From contig NZ_BDJE01000036.1 in NCBI RefSeq assembly GCF_002117935.1, positions 62,001 to 126,000 of the forward strand: a stretch of 64,000 bases of DNA, given 5' to 3'. Numbering within the stretch: position 1 is the stretch's first letter; every line of letters starts with the position of its first letter. The notes under the pieces were generated by a model. The model had not been told where the DNA came from, ran no database searches, and saw nothing but the letters and a program-made list of their open reading frames with translations. The DNA comes from Nocardioides sp. PD653-B2 (lineage in GTDB: Bacteria > Actinomycetota > Actinomycetes > Propionibacteriales > Nocardioidaceae). Of the stretch, positions 25,409-34,113 are shown piece by piece. A program made the translations under genes and the position numbers.

Positions 25409-27046
25409 TCATGCGGTGGTGTGCACAAGATTGCCGCCAAGGAAGACGTCGGTCACCGTGATGTCGACGAGCTCGTCGGGGCTGGTCGCCTCGGGATTGC
25501 GGTCCAGGGCGATGAGGTCGGCGAGCTTCCCGGCCTCGAGGGTCCCCCGCGTCTGCTCCTCACCCAAGGCGTAGGCGCCGCCGATCGTGTGCATTTTCAG
25601 CGCCTCGCGGATAGTGATGGCCTGGTCTTCGTTCAATGCATGCCCGTGGAAGGTGCGCCGAGCGACGCAGCTGGCGATGCTGAGGAACGGGTTCGTCTGT
25701 CCGATGTCCGACCCGACCCACACGTCGGAGCTCCCGGAGAGTGGCCAGCCGTCGTCGAGCATGCGCCGCAGCGGGAACTGACGGTGGCGCGAGTACTCGC
25801 CCACGTAGTTCGGCATGAACTCGGCGAAGTTCTTCATGAACACCGGTTGCGGAACCGGGACGATGCCGGCTTGCCGCCACGCGTCGCTGAGCTTCGGGTA
25901 GTCGGGGACGAAGTTTCCTGCATGCTCAATCCGGATCCGCGGGCCGCCGTTGCGCGGAAGCGTGGCCAACGCCTCGCACACATGAAACTGGGCGTGGTCA
26001 CCGTTCGCGTGAATCGCCAGCTGCAGTCCGGCCTCCGCCGTGGCCCGCGCGAGTTCGACGACCTGCTCGGTGGACACCGCGATCTCGCCGCAGTTGTGTC
26101 CGTCGCCGATTGCGTACGGGCGGCTGAGCGCCGCGCGGGCGGCGGAGTACCCGCCGTCCGCGAACGCCTTGACCCCCTGGACGCGGAGCAGGTCCCGTGA
26201 CGATCGCAGGCTGGACCACTTCGCCGGGTCGCACGCCTCCTCCAGGCTGACGGTTCCCGGTGTCCAGAAGTACACGTGGATCCGGACCGCGATACGACCT
26301 CCTGAGAGCGCGTCGTCGTAGACGTGGAGCCCTTCGTCGATGGTCTCGGAGATCTCCCCGATCGTCGTGACCCCGTGCGCTGTGAACAGGTCCCGAATTC
26401 CGCGCTCGACGGCTGTCCGCGCCTCCTCGCCGGTCAGGGCCGGGAATGGCAGCAGCTTGTCCATCTCCGTGACGATGCCCGTCGGGCGACCGGAGGCGTC
26501 GCGTTGCACGGTCGGCTTACCCGTGACGCTGTAGTCGACCGCCCGGTAGTGCTCGTCGATACCCGCCAGCTCGAGGGCACGGGAGTTAAGAACGCTGAGG
26601 TGACCGCCGGCGCGGATCGCGATCGCGACGTCCGCACTGACCGAGTCGAGCTCCTTCCGTGTCGGGAACCGCCCGTCGGTGAGCTTCTGGTCGAAGAACA
26701 GGTTGCCCTGAGCGACCAGCCAGCCTTCCCGCGCCCGGTCGAGGTTGTCGCGCAGCACGTCGAGGACCGCCGCGATGTCCGAGCACCCAGGTGCACGGAC
26801 GTCGACCATGGAGTAGGCCGCCTTCGCCGCCACCTCGGCATGCACGTGGGGGTCCACGAAGCCCGGCATCAGGATGCGCGTCCCGAGGTCGACGACCTCC
26901 TCACACGCCGCCTCGGCCGATGCGAGGCTGTGGACGTCGACCACGTGTGCGATGCGTCCGTCCCGGACCACGACTCCTCCAGGTCCGTCGATCTCCTCCG
27001 CGGACAGCGTCAGGACGTGATCGCCCTTGATGAGGGTGCTCGACAT
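25409..27046 (-). CDS. YtcJ-like metal-dependent amidohydrolase
   Basis: A 545-aa amidohydrolase of the YtcJ/N-substituted formamide deformylase group. The first metal motif is GFVDPHVH near residues 61-68; later motifs include IAIRAGGHLSVLNS, GVKAFADGGYSAARA (Lys ligand region), LAIHANGDHAQ (His near 340) and RIEHAGNF, and the C-terminal strand GTLEAGKLADLIALDRNP. Family members cleave amides or formamides. It is followed on the minus strand by the EamA gene and preceded 4 nt away by the EthD gene, so it belongs to the catabolic operon. Substrate unknown; probably an amide released after monooxygenation. Confidence 0.85.
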   Translation of the reverse strand: MSSTLIKGDHVLTLSAEEIDGPGGVVVRDGRIAHVVDVHSLASAEAACEEVVDLGTRILMPGFVDPHVHAEVAAKAAYSMVDVRAPGCSDIAAVLDVLRDNLDRAREGWLVAQGNLFFDQKLTDGRFPTRKELDSVSADVAIAIRAGGHLSVLNSRALELAGIDEHYRAVDYSVTGKPTVQRDASGRPTGIVTEMDKLLPFPALTGEEARTAVERGIRDLFTAHGVTTIGEISETIDEGLHVYDDALSGGRIAVRIHVYFWTPGTVSLEEACDPAKWSSLRSSRDLLRVQGVKAFADGGYSAARAALSRPYAIGDGHNCGEIAVSTEQVVELARATAEAGLQLAIHANGDHAQFHVCEALATLPRNGGPRIRIEHAGNFVPDYPKLSDAWRQAGIVPVPQPVFMKNFAEFMPNYVGEYSRHRQFPLRRMLDDGWPLSGSSDVWVGSDIGQTNPFLSIASCVARRTFHGHALNEDQAITIREALKMHTIGGAYALGEEQTRGTLEAGKLADLIALDRNPEATSPDELVDITVTDVFLGGNLVHTTA

Positions 27047-27050
27047 GCTG

Positions 27051-27344
27051 TCAGCTCTGCCGGGCGATGTTGAGCACGGTCACGCCGGCGCCGGCGAAGT
27101 TCGCCAGGTCGTCGACAGAGGCGCGTCCGGGCTCGGACGAGAACGACTCGGCCGCGTCCTCGGCGCTGTCGTACGTCAGCCGGGCGACCACGTAGTAGGG
27201 CGAGTCACTCTCGGCGGGCTTCCCCCAGCTGAACTCACGCAGCTTCGGCAGCATGTCAACGAGCGGAGCGTGCGTGCTGGCGTAGTGCGCGTCGAACTCC
27301 TCGGGGGAGGACGGGTGGTTGTAGAGGACGATCACGTCGTGCAT
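27051..27344 (-). CDS. EthD family protein
   Basis: A 97-aa ferredoxin-like alpha-beta barrel protein. The opening HDVIVLYNHPSSPEEFDAHYASTHAPLVDMLP has the conserved HYxxTHxPLV motif of EthD proteins, found beside oxygenases and dehalogenases as small isomerase or accessory units. The ATG at 27344 follows GAGAGG. Its stop lies 4 nt from the amidohydrolase start. It is 122 nt downstream of the permease gene. Confidence 0.83.
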   Translation of the reverse strand: MHDVIVLYNHPSSPEEFDAHYASTHAPLVDMLPKLREFSWGKPAESDSPYYVVARLTYDSAEDAAESFSSEPGRASVDDLANFAGAGVTVLNIARQS

Positions 27345-27466
27345 GAGGAGAGGCCTTTCAAGGGGATCGGTGGGCGAACGTCGCCGGGACGGGGAACCAG
27401 GTAGCCCGGCCCCGGCGACGCCTCGCGTGGGGTGGAGGAGCTGCGCTGCCCGGGGGCTCGCGGCTG

Positions 27467-29014
27467 TCAGCCGGCTCCGCTCGCGCGGGGACCGAGCACC
27501 GGCAGCTCGGATCGCGCCGGCGCCGGCTCCGGTGTCACCGGGCCGGGTTCGACGTCGCCGACGGGCGGAGCATCCTGGGTGCCGGCCTGCGGGACCCGCG
27601 TCCGGCGGCCGTACCCGCCGAGCCCGAACGGCGCGACGAGAACTCGGACCGCGACCACGTAGACGACACCCGCGACGATCGCCGAGGGGAAGGAGGCGGT
27701 GAGGTACTGGAACGGCGGGCGGTAGACGTAGGTCACGGGGTCGAGCAGGTAGATGTAGACCGCGATGCCAGCGGCGAACCCCAGGAAGCCGGCCGGGTTG
27801 ACGCCGGCGACGTAGAAGTACGCGGACGACTTGTCGAGCTGGTACAGCGAGCGCACGTCGTAGCGCTGCCGACGCAGGATGAACCAGTCGGCGACCTGGA
27901 TGCCGCAGATGGGCGCGAACGCCACGCCGAGGAACGCCAGGAAGATCGAGAAGAACGAGTTCGCGGACGTTGCGAACAGGGCGACGATCACCATGGCCGG
28001 CACCGACACCAGGAAGATCGTCCACTTCCAGGACAGCTTGTCCGCCTTGGGCAGCTGACGGATGGCCAGGCTGGCCGCGTAGATGCCCATCATCGCTGTA
28101 CCGACGTTGGCGACGAGGAGGAACACGAGCATGACGGCACCGACCAGGAGACCTCCCTGGCTGACCAGGAAGTCGGTCGGGTCGCCGCCCGACCCGCTGA
28201 CCGCAACGCCGGTGTAGAGACCGGTCAGTGACCCCAGTCCGACGCCGAGCCCGAACCCGATGACGACGGGCCACAGGGAGCCGCGCGCGCTGGGGCTGGT
28301 GCGGACGATGGTGCCGATGTAGGCCCACCAGGACAGGTTGGACGCGATGAGGACCTCGATGGCGCTGGCCCAGTTGCCGGCGCCCTGTGGGTACGGCGAG
28401 ACCGCGACCGCGTCCACGACCCCGCTCACCCCCACCCGCTGCACCAGCAGGAGGAGGATCACCAGGCTCATCACAGCGACCACGACCGCGATGATCGGGC
28501 CGCGGCTCCGAACGTACTCCGGACCCTTGCGGATCAGGTCCAGCACGATGAAGATCGCGAGGACGCCGACGATCTTCACGCAGAGGTCGAAGTGCGAACG
28601 GTCCATGATGTCGAACGAGACCAGCAGCTCGGCGATCGCGCGTCCCTTGTAGATGAACAGGAGGATGCTCCAGCCCATCGCGGAGCAGTAGACCAGGATG
28701 AGCGACACGTACGAGCCGCGTGTGCCGAGCTGCGCGCGGCTGGCGATGACGGAGTCGATGCCGTACTTCGAGCACATCGGCAGCGTCGCGAGCGTCACCA
28801 GCAGGATCCCGAGCAGCGCGCCCGCGAGCGTGGCGAACGTCCCGGTGGTGGCCGAGAGGTAGTAGGCGACGAAGCCGCCGATGGTGAAGCACCAGGTCGC
28901 CATGGCGGCCGAGAATGCGGCCAGGAAGATGGCGGTCTTCCCGAAGCCGCGCTCGGAGCGCATGAGCGGCCAGCCGTTCTCCTCGGCCAGCTTGGCCGAT
29001 CCCAGGATGCTCAC
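27467..29014 (-). CDS. NCS1-family permease (cytosine/purine/hydantoin type)
   Basis: A 515-aa permease with twelve hydrophobic helices and a Pro-rich cytoplasmic tail (about 465-515). N-terminal text SAAMATWCFTIGGFVAYYLSATTG and the mid SWWAYIGTIVRTS and FAPICGIQVADWFILRR segments match the NCS1 nucleobase:cation symporter family, which carries cytosine, allantoin, hydantoins, uracil or thiamine. GTG at 29012-29014 overlaps the stop of the 52-aa membrane gene. Its position between the monooxygenase and amidohydrolase points to import of the pathway's nitrogen heterocycle or amide substrate. Confidence 0.87.
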   Translation of the reverse strand: MSILGSAKLAEENGWPLMRSERGFGKTAIFLAAFSAAMATWCFTIGGFVAYYLSATTGTFATLAGALLGILLVTLATLPMCSKYGIDSVIASRAQLGTRGSYVSLILVYCSAMGWSILLFIYKGRAIAELLVSFDIMDRSHFDLCVKIVGVLAIFIVLDLIRKGPEYVRSRGPIIAVVVAVMSLVILLLLVQRVGVSGVVDAVAVSPYPQGAGNWASAIEVLIASNLSWWAYIGTIVRTSPSARGSLWPVVIGFGLGVGLGSLTGLYTGVAVSGSGGDPTDFLVSQGGLLVGAVMLVFLLVANVGTAMMGIYAASLAIRQLPKADKLSWKWTIFLVSVPAMVIVALFATSANSFFSIFLAFLGVAFAPICGIQVADWFILRRQRYDVRSLYQLDKSSAYFYVAGVNPAGFLGFAAGIAVYIYLLDPVTYVYRPPFQYLTASFPSAIVAGVVYVVAVRVLVAPFGLGGYGRRTRVPQAGTQDAPPVGDVEPGPVTPEPAPARSELPVLGPRASGAG

Positions 29015-29169
29015 AGCGCCACCCCGACCGCGATGAGGATCGCCGGGACCACGACGGTCACGACGAGGAACCAGAAGTAGTCGGCCTTCGTCAGCGCGAC
29101 GCCCTGCTGGTCTGCGCTGAGGATCTGCTGACAGCGGAGCTCGAGCTCTGCGGGCAATGACTTGGACAT
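29011..29169 (-). CDS. 52-aa single-pass membrane protein coupled to the NCS1 permease
   Basis: A 52-residue protein: a charged N-terminal 30 residues (LPAELELRCQQILSADQQG) and one C-terminal helix FWFLVVTVVVPAILIAVGVAL. The ATG at 29167-29169 follows GAGAGAG-rich leader sequence, and its stop overlaps the permease GTG, so translation is coupled. Such tiny partners are known for other symporters (for example the small subunits of acetate- and pantothenate-type permeases), but I know of none assigned to NCS1. It may stabilise the permease. Confidence 0.7.
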   Translation of the reverse strand: MSKSLPAELELRCQQILSADQQGVALTKADYFWFLVVTVVVPAILIAVGVAL

Positions 29170-29204
29170 GGTTGCTGCTCTCTCTCTGTGGAGGTCCGCC
29201 GCCG

Positions 29205-30275
29205 CTAGCGCGTGGCCGCGGTGGGGTCGACGACGGGGATGACCTCGCGGCCGATGAGCTCCAGTGAGCGCTTGATGTTCTCGTGTCCGAATCCGTCGAT
29301 GCGGAGCAGGACCTCGTCCACGCCCATCGCCTCGAGCCGGTGGATGCGCTCGATGAAGTCCTCGGGCGTGCCGATCATGACCGAGGGGGTGTACTCGCAG
29401 AGCCAGTTGAGGTCGTCCTGGTGCTCGATCAGCTTGTCGAGGGTGTCGAGGTAGGTGTAGCCGGGCTTTTGCGACAAGGGGATGTAGAGGTCGAGGATGA
29501 ACTTGAAGTAGTCCATGGCGATGTCGTGCGCGATGCGACGCGCCTCGTCGCGGTCCGCGGCGCAGTAGGCGGTGGCGACGTAGACGCCGCGGTAGTCGTT
29601 GGGTGCGGCCACGTTCGACAGGTCGGCCGCGTCGAACGCGATCCGATAGGCGTCGAGGCATTCCTGGAGGTAGTCGAAGCCGAAGTAGTTGTCGAACGTG
29701 ATGGCGCCGATGCCACGAGTACCTGCGTTGCCGTGGCTCTCCACGCTCGAGGCGGCCACCGACACGGCCGGGTGCGGCTTCGTGAAAGGCTTGGGAACGA
29801 CCTCGACGGGGGGGATCTTCCAGATCGGTCCGTCGTGCTCGAGCTTCTCGTCGACCATGGCCTTCATGAGCACGTCCATGCCGTCCTCCCACTGATCGCG
29901 CGTCTCGGCCGGGTCGACGCCGAACGCGCGCAGGCTGGTGAGGTTGTTCGAACGGGCCGTGCACACCTCTGCCCGGCCCCGCGAGACGATGTCGAGGGTC
30001 GCGAGCCGCTCGGCAACCAGGATCGGGTGGTTCCACTTCAGCATGACCGACGCCATCGTCCGCAGCTTGATGTTCTTGGTCCGCATCGCGATCGCGGAGT
30101 AGAGGACCTCGGGGGCCGCGACCGAGAAGCTCGGCGGCGTGAAGTGCTGCTCGGAGGTGCCCCAGGTGGAGAACCCGAGGCTGTCAGCGAGAGCGACCTC
30201 GTCGATCAGCTGGTGGTAGCGATCCGCCACCGTCGTGCCGGTGAGGTCGCCCTCTTGCAGGAGTCCTACACGCAT
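29205..30275 (-). CDS. LLM-class flavin-dependent monooxygenase
   Basis: A 356-aa bacterial luciferase-like TIM-barrel protein that uses reduced FMN from a partner reductase. The start MRVGLLQEGDLTG, ADSLGFSTWGTSEQHFTP near 34-51, RTMASVMLKWNHPILVAERLATLDIVSRGRAEVCTA in the 85-125 region and VAASSVESHGNAGTRGIG near 183 are typical LLM elements. It probably oxidises the imported substrate; a flavin reductase is encoded at 33592-34113. It is first in the minus-strand operon (monooxygenase, 52-aa protein, permease, EthD, amidohydrolase, EamA) and divergent from the Lrp-type regulator. Confidence 0.88.
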   Translation of the reverse strand: MRVGLLQEGDLTGTTVADRYHQLIDEVALADSLGFSTWGTSEQHFTPPSFSVAAPEVLYSAIAMRTKNIKLRTMASVMLKWNHPILVAERLATLDIVSRGRAEVCTARSNNLTSLRAFGVDPAETRDQWEDGMDVLMKAMVDEKLEHDGPIWKIPPVEVVPKPFTKPHPAVSVAASSVESHGNAGTRGIGAITFDNYFGFDYLQECLDAYRIAFDAADLSNVAAPNDYRGVYVATAYCAADRDEARRIAHDIAMDYFKFILDLYIPLSQKPGYTYLDTLDKLIEHQDDLNWLCEYTPSVMIGTPEDFIERIHRLEAMGVDEVLLRIDGFGHENIKRSLELIGREVIPVVDPTAATR

Positions 30276-30402
30276 GGTTCGTACCTTCCGTTTGGCGTTG
30301 CTGTTCGTTGTCGTTCTGGGCACGGGTGCCGGGGTTGTCGACGGCGCTGAGGCGGTTTCACGCTGCGCTGTCGCAGCCGACCGATCCCGTAGGGTGGCGG
30401 CC

Positions 30403-31443
30403 ATGTCGTCGCAGGTCGCTACTGGAATCGATGAGGGCCCCGACGCGTCCGGCGTGTTGGCGGCTGCGGACAACGCCGCCGACCTGGACGAGCTGGACCT
30501 GCGGCTGATCGACGAGCTTCAGCGGGACGGCCGCGTGCCGTTCGCGGAGGTGGCGCGTCGCATCGGTGTCACGGAGAAGACGGTGCGTCGCCGGGTGTCG
30601 CGGCTCATCGAGCAACGCTTCATCACCATCGCCGCGGTCACCGATCCTGCGATCCTGGGCTTCGGTTGCATGGCCTTGGCGTTGATCACGACTGACGGAT
30701 CGCGTCCGCCGACCGAGCTTGCCGCCGAGCTCGCCCGGCTGCCTGAGGTGGACTATGTGTCCGTCACGACCGGGCCCTTCGCGATCCAGGTCGAGCTGAT
30801 GAGCTCGACCCCCGCTGCAGTCCACGCGGTGGTCTCGGACCGGATCCGACCGGTCACCGGCGTGGCTTCCGTGGAGGTGCTTCCCTACCTCCGACTGCAC
30901 TACCAGCAGGCGCACCTCTCCCCGGTCCGGGAGAGGTCCGACGGCGTTCGTCCCCGCCCCCTCGACGAGACCGACCGCGCGATCATCGCCTATCTCGCGG
31001 CCGACGGCCGTGCACCCCTGCGGGACCTCGCCCCTGCGCTGCAGGTCTCCGAAGCAAAGATCCGGTTCCGGTACAACAAGTTGGTCGAGTCCGGCGCCGT
31101 CCGGGTCATGTGCATCGTCAACCCCTTGCGGCTGGGCCACCACTTCACGAGCTGGGTGGCAATCCGCGTCGGCCAGCACGGTCGCGCCGAGGATGTTGCC
31201 GAGGCGTTGACCCACCTGGCGTCCGTCTCGTACGTCGCGATCACCGCAGGGCGGTGCGACGTGCTGGCCGAGGTCGTCGCCGACTCCGGTGAGCACCTGC
31301 TGGGCATCCTGGACGGGGAGATCCGGTCCGTCGACGGGGTGGTCGAGGTGGAGTCGTGGCTGTACGTGGCCGTCTACTACAAGGCGATTCGGCCGCGCCG
31401 TGCACTCGACGATGATCACGCCAGCGACATCCAGACCGTCTGA
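30403..31443 (+). CDS. Double Lrp/AsnC-family regulator
   Basis: A 346-aa protein consisting of two complete Lrp/AsnC units in tandem. Unit 1 has an HTH at about 30-75 (DLRLIDELQRDGRVPFAEVARRIG) and a RAM ligand domain to 170; unit 2 has an HTH from DETDRAIIAYLAADGRAPLRDLA (about 190-235) and a second RAM domain. Typical Lrp is 150-170 aa, so this is a fused duplication as in several actinobacterial regulators. TAGGGT (30390-30395) lies 7 nt before the ATG, suggesting a leaderless message. It probably controls the divergent monooxygenase operon and the aldehyde dehydrogenase, whose 3' end it overlaps. Confidence 0.87.
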   Translation: MSSQVATGIDEGPDASGVLAAADNAADLDELDLRLIDELQRDGRVPFAEVARRIGVTEKTVRRRVSRLIEQRFITIAAVTDPAILGFGCMALALITTDGSRPPTELAAELARLPEVDYVSVTTGPFAIQVELMSSTPAAVHAVVSDRIRPVTGVASVEVLPYLRLHYQQAHLSPVRERSDGVRPRPLDETDRAIIAYLAADGRAPLRDLAPALQVSEAKIRFRYNKLVESGAVRVMCIVNPLRLGHHFTSWVAIRVGQHGRAEDVAEALTHLASVSYVAITAGRCDVLAEVVADSGEHLLGILDGEIRSVDGVVEVESWLYVAVYYKAIRPRRALDDDHASDIQTV

Positions 31444-32912
31444 GTGTCGAGGTACTTGGAGAGGCCCTCGTAGCCGCAGTCCTTGCCGATGCCGGAGCTC
31501 TTGAAGCCGCCGAACGGCGCCGCCGCGTGATAGTCCGCGTAGGTGTTGACCCACACCAGGCCCGACTGGATCTGCTGCGACACGGCGTGCGCCTTGCGAA
31601 CGTCATTGGTCCACACACCTGCAGTGAGGCCGTAGTGCGACTTCGCCAGTCGGGGCATCAGCTCCTCGACGGTGTCGAAGACCTGGATGTTGAGCACCGG
31701 CCCGAAGATCTCGTCGGTGATGACCCGGTCGTCATCGCCGGCACCGACGATCGCGGTCGGCTCCAGGAAGTACCCCGGGCGGTCGACGCGCGAGCCGCCG
31801 AAAGCGACCTTCGCTGCCGAACCGGCGACGCCGTTCAGGTACGACTCCACCTTGTCGCGGTGCTGCGCGGAGGCGAGCGGTCCCATGGTCGTGTCCCGGT
31901 CGAGGCCGGCGCCCAGCACAAGACCCTGCGCGTACTGCTGGATGACGTCGAGCACCTCGTCGAGCGCGGCGCGCTCGACCATCAGGCGCGAACCGCTGAA
32001 GCACACCTGGCCGGAGTAGAAGAAGGCCGTCACGGCGGCCGCGGTCGCGGCCTTCGTGAGGTCGGCATCCGCGAAGATGACGTGCGGGTTCTTGCCGCCC
32101 AGCTCGAGCGAGATGTGCTTGAGGTTCCCGCCGGCGGAGGCGCCCAGCAAGCGTCCCGTGCGCTCGGACCCCGTGAAGGAAATCTTGGCGACGTCGGGAT
32201 GCGACACCAGTGCCTGGCCGGTTACGCCGCCGGTCCCGGTGACCACATTCAGCGTGCCGTCGGGCAGGCCGGCCTCCGTGGCGAGCTCCGCGAGTCGGAG
32301 TGAGGACAGCGAGGTCAGCTCCGACGGCTTGAGCACGACCGTGTTCCCAGCCGCGAGGGCCGGGGCGATCTTGATCGCAGCCTGGCAGAGCGGGAAGTTC
32401 CACGGCGTGATCGCGGCGACGACCCCGAGGGGCACCCGGCGGGTGTAGACGTGGGCCTGCGGGGTGTCCACCGGCACCACGTCGCCCGTGAGTTTCGTCG
32501 GCCAGCCCGCGTAGTACCTGAACTGCTCGACCGCGAGCGGCAGGTCGACCGCCTCGACGTACGACACGGGCTTCCCAGCCTCGTGAGCGTCGTAGGCAGC
32601 GAGCTCGGCGGCGTGCTCCTCGATGAGGTCGGCGAAGCGGTGGATGGCCGCCTCCCGTCGACCGGCAGTCAGCTGCCCCCACTCGCCGCGGAAGGCCGAG
32701 CTCGCGGCGGCCACGGCGGCATCGACGCCCTCGTGCCCGGCCTCCGACACCTGCGTGATCACCTCACCGGTCGACGGGTCGACCGTGTCGATCATGTCGG
32801 CGGACGGCGCACATGCCCGGCCGTTGATGAAGGCGCCGTGCGGGGCGCTGGCAAAGTCCCACCAGGCCTCGGACATCTCCTGGCCTGTGTGGGTGGCGGT
32901 GGTGGTGGTCAT
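31416..32912 (-). CDS. NAD(P)-dependent aldehyde dehydrogenase
   Basis: A 498-aa ALDH superfamily enzyme. Catalytic features are TPWNFPLCQAAIKIAPALAAGN (residues about 160-180), FTGSERTGR, LELGGKNPHVIF (general base Glu near 265) and YSGQVCFSGSRL (nucleophile Cys near 298), with PFGGFKSSGIG close to the end. It oxidises an aldehyde, presumably one released in this catabolic route. ATG 32912 is chosen because GAGGAG lies just upstream. It overlaps the convergent Lrp gene by 28 nt and is divergent from the SnoaL gene. Confidence 0.92.
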   Translation of the reverse strand: MTTTTATHTGQEMSEAWWDFASAPHGAFINGRACAPSADMIDTVDPSTGEVITQVSEAGHEGVDAAVAAASSAFRGEWGQLTAGRREAAIHRFADLIEEHAAELAAYDAHEAGKPVSYVEAVDLPLAVEQFRYYAGWPTKLTGDVVPVDTPQAHVYTRRVPLGVVAAITPWNFPLCQAAIKIAPALAAGNTVVLKPSELTSLSSLRLAELATEAGLPDGTLNVVTGTGGVTGQALVSHPDVAKISFTGSERTGRLLGASAGGNLKHISLELGGKNPHVIFADADLTKAATAAAVTAFFYSGQVCFSGSRLMVERAALDEVLDVIQQYAQGLVLGAGLDRDTTMGPLASAQHRDKVESYLNGVAGSAAKVAFGGSRVDRPGYFLEPTAIVGAGDDDRVITDEIFGPVLNIQVFDTVEELMPRLAKSHYGLTAGVWTNDVRKAHAVSQQIQSGLVWVNTYADYHAAAPFGGFKSSGIGKDCGYEGLSKYLDTQTVWMSLA

Positions 32913-32952
32913 GGTTTCCGCTCCTCGTCTGCAAGTTCTTGTCGCGGGGCCC

Positions 32953-33002
32953 GTGACGTAGGTCACCAGGCGGCAGGAACGTTATACGTGACATCTCGTG
33001 AC
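32953..33002. promoter_or_regulatory. GTGAC operator cluster between ALDH and SnoaL genes
   Basis: A perfect inverted repeat GTGAC-GTAG-GTCAC (32953-32966) is followed by two direct GTGAC copies (32988-32992 and 32998-33002). A TATAAC candidate -10 for the ALDH gene (forward gttata, 32981-32986) lies among them. The arrangement suits a multimeric regulator such as the double-Lrp protein. The 215-bp region contains no gene. Confidence 0.55.
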
Positions 33003-33136
33003 CACAAGACCCGAATTCGCAATCTTGCTTCTATTTCGAGCCGGATATCGCTAACGTGGCGGCAGTCACAGCGCCGCCTGAGGCGTCGGCCTACGTGGAC
33101 CGACTGCGTTAGACCACTCGGATTGAGATGAGACCC

Positions 33137-33592
33137 ATGACCCTGATTGACCATCGTGGCCCTGCCACAGCCGCCTCGCCCGTCGAGCCGGGACGTCTGG
33201 TGCATCAAGCACTCGTGGACGTCTGGAACAGCGGCGAGGTCGACCAGCTCGACGCGCTTCTCGCGGCGGACTATGTGCGCCACGGTCGCGCCGAGGACAC
33301 CGACAAGAACCACATCAAGCAGACGATCCAGGAAGCCCGAGCAGCGTTCCCGGACATGCGGACCGTGGCCGAGCACCAACTCGTCGACGGCGACCTGGTG
33401 GCGACCCACTGGCGGTGCACCGGCACCCATGAGGGCCCCTTCTACGACCTCCCAGTGACCCACCGGCGAGTCGACATCGAAGGCATGACGTTCTCGCGTC
33501 TGCACAACGGCCAGATCGTCGAGGAGTGGGAGTCATGGTCGAAGTCGGACCTGTTCTCGAGCCTCGGCGTGGCGAACCTCTGGGAGGCGTGA
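33137..33592 (+). CDS. SnoaL-like ester cyclase / polyketide-cyclase family protein
   Basis: A 151-aa NTF2/SnoaL-fold protein. Conserved elements are VHQALVDVWNSGEVDQLDALLAADYVRH, THWRCTGTHEGPFYDLPVTHRRVDIEGMTFSRLHNGQIVEEWESWS in pieces, ending with the DLFSSLGV helix. The fold supports small-molecule cyclase, hydrolase or isomerase roles. ATG 33137 is preferred over 33128 since GATGAG lies 5 nt before it. Its stop overlaps the flavin reductase start (TGATG), so these two form an operon. Confidence 0.8.
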   Translation: MTLIDHRGPATAASPVEPGRLVHQALVDVWNSGEVDQLDALLAADYVRHGRAEDTDKNHIKQTIQEARAAFPDMRTVAEHQLVDGDLVATHWRCTGTHEGPFYDLPVTHRRVDIEGMTFSRLHNGQIVEEWESWSKSDLFSSLGVANLWEA

Positions 33593-34113
33593 TGACGGAC
33601 ACCCTGATCGACCAGCTGCTCGCCGAGCCGACGCTCGACGACATCAGGAACTTCCACCGGAAGTTCGTCACCGGCGTCACCATCGTGACGACGATGGACG
33701 GTGACGAGCCGCGCGGCCTGGCGCTCAACGCCTTCAGCAGCGTGACCCTCGATCCGGCCATGGTGCTCGTGTGCGTCGCCAAGTCGTCCAGCACCCACGA
33801 CGCCCTGTTCTCCGCGAGTCACTTCGCGGTCAATCTGCTCAGCCGCGAGCAACTGGCGGTGGCGAAGCGCTTCGCAACCAAGTCCTCCGACAAGTTCGCC
33901 GGCCTCGATTGGCACGAAGGGCCGACCGGGTGCCCGATCATCGAAGACAGCTGCGCCCACCTGGAGGCCGAGATCAGCATGCGCGTGCGGACGTCCACCC
34001 ACACGGTGTTCTTCGGTCGCGTCGTCCACGCTCGCAGCAGTGACGTCGACCCCTTGGTCTACCTCGGTTCAGCGTTCTTCGATGGAGCGCGACTGGAGCC
34101 GTTGACGACCTAG
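33592..34113 (+). CDS. Flavin reductase (HpaC/RutF-like)
   Basis: A 173-aa flavin reductase-like FMN-binding split-barrel protein. FRKFVTGVTIVTT near 25, GLALNAFSSVTLDPAMVLVCVAKSSSTHD near 45-73, HFAVNLLSREQ and the C-terminal FFGRVVHA match the family. It supplies reduced FMN and is the natural partner of the LLM monooxygenase at 29205-30275, although encoded in a different transcript. It is the last gene of the catabolic region. Confidence 0.9.
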   Translation: MTDTLIDQLLAEPTLDDIRNFHRKFVTGVTIVTTMDGDEPRGLALNAFSSVTLDPAMVLVCVAKSSSTHDALFSASHFAVNLLSREQLAVAKRFATKSSDKFAGLDWHEGPTGCPIIEDSCAHLEAEISMRVRTSTHTVFFGRVVHARSSDVDPLVYLGSAFFDGARLEPLTT

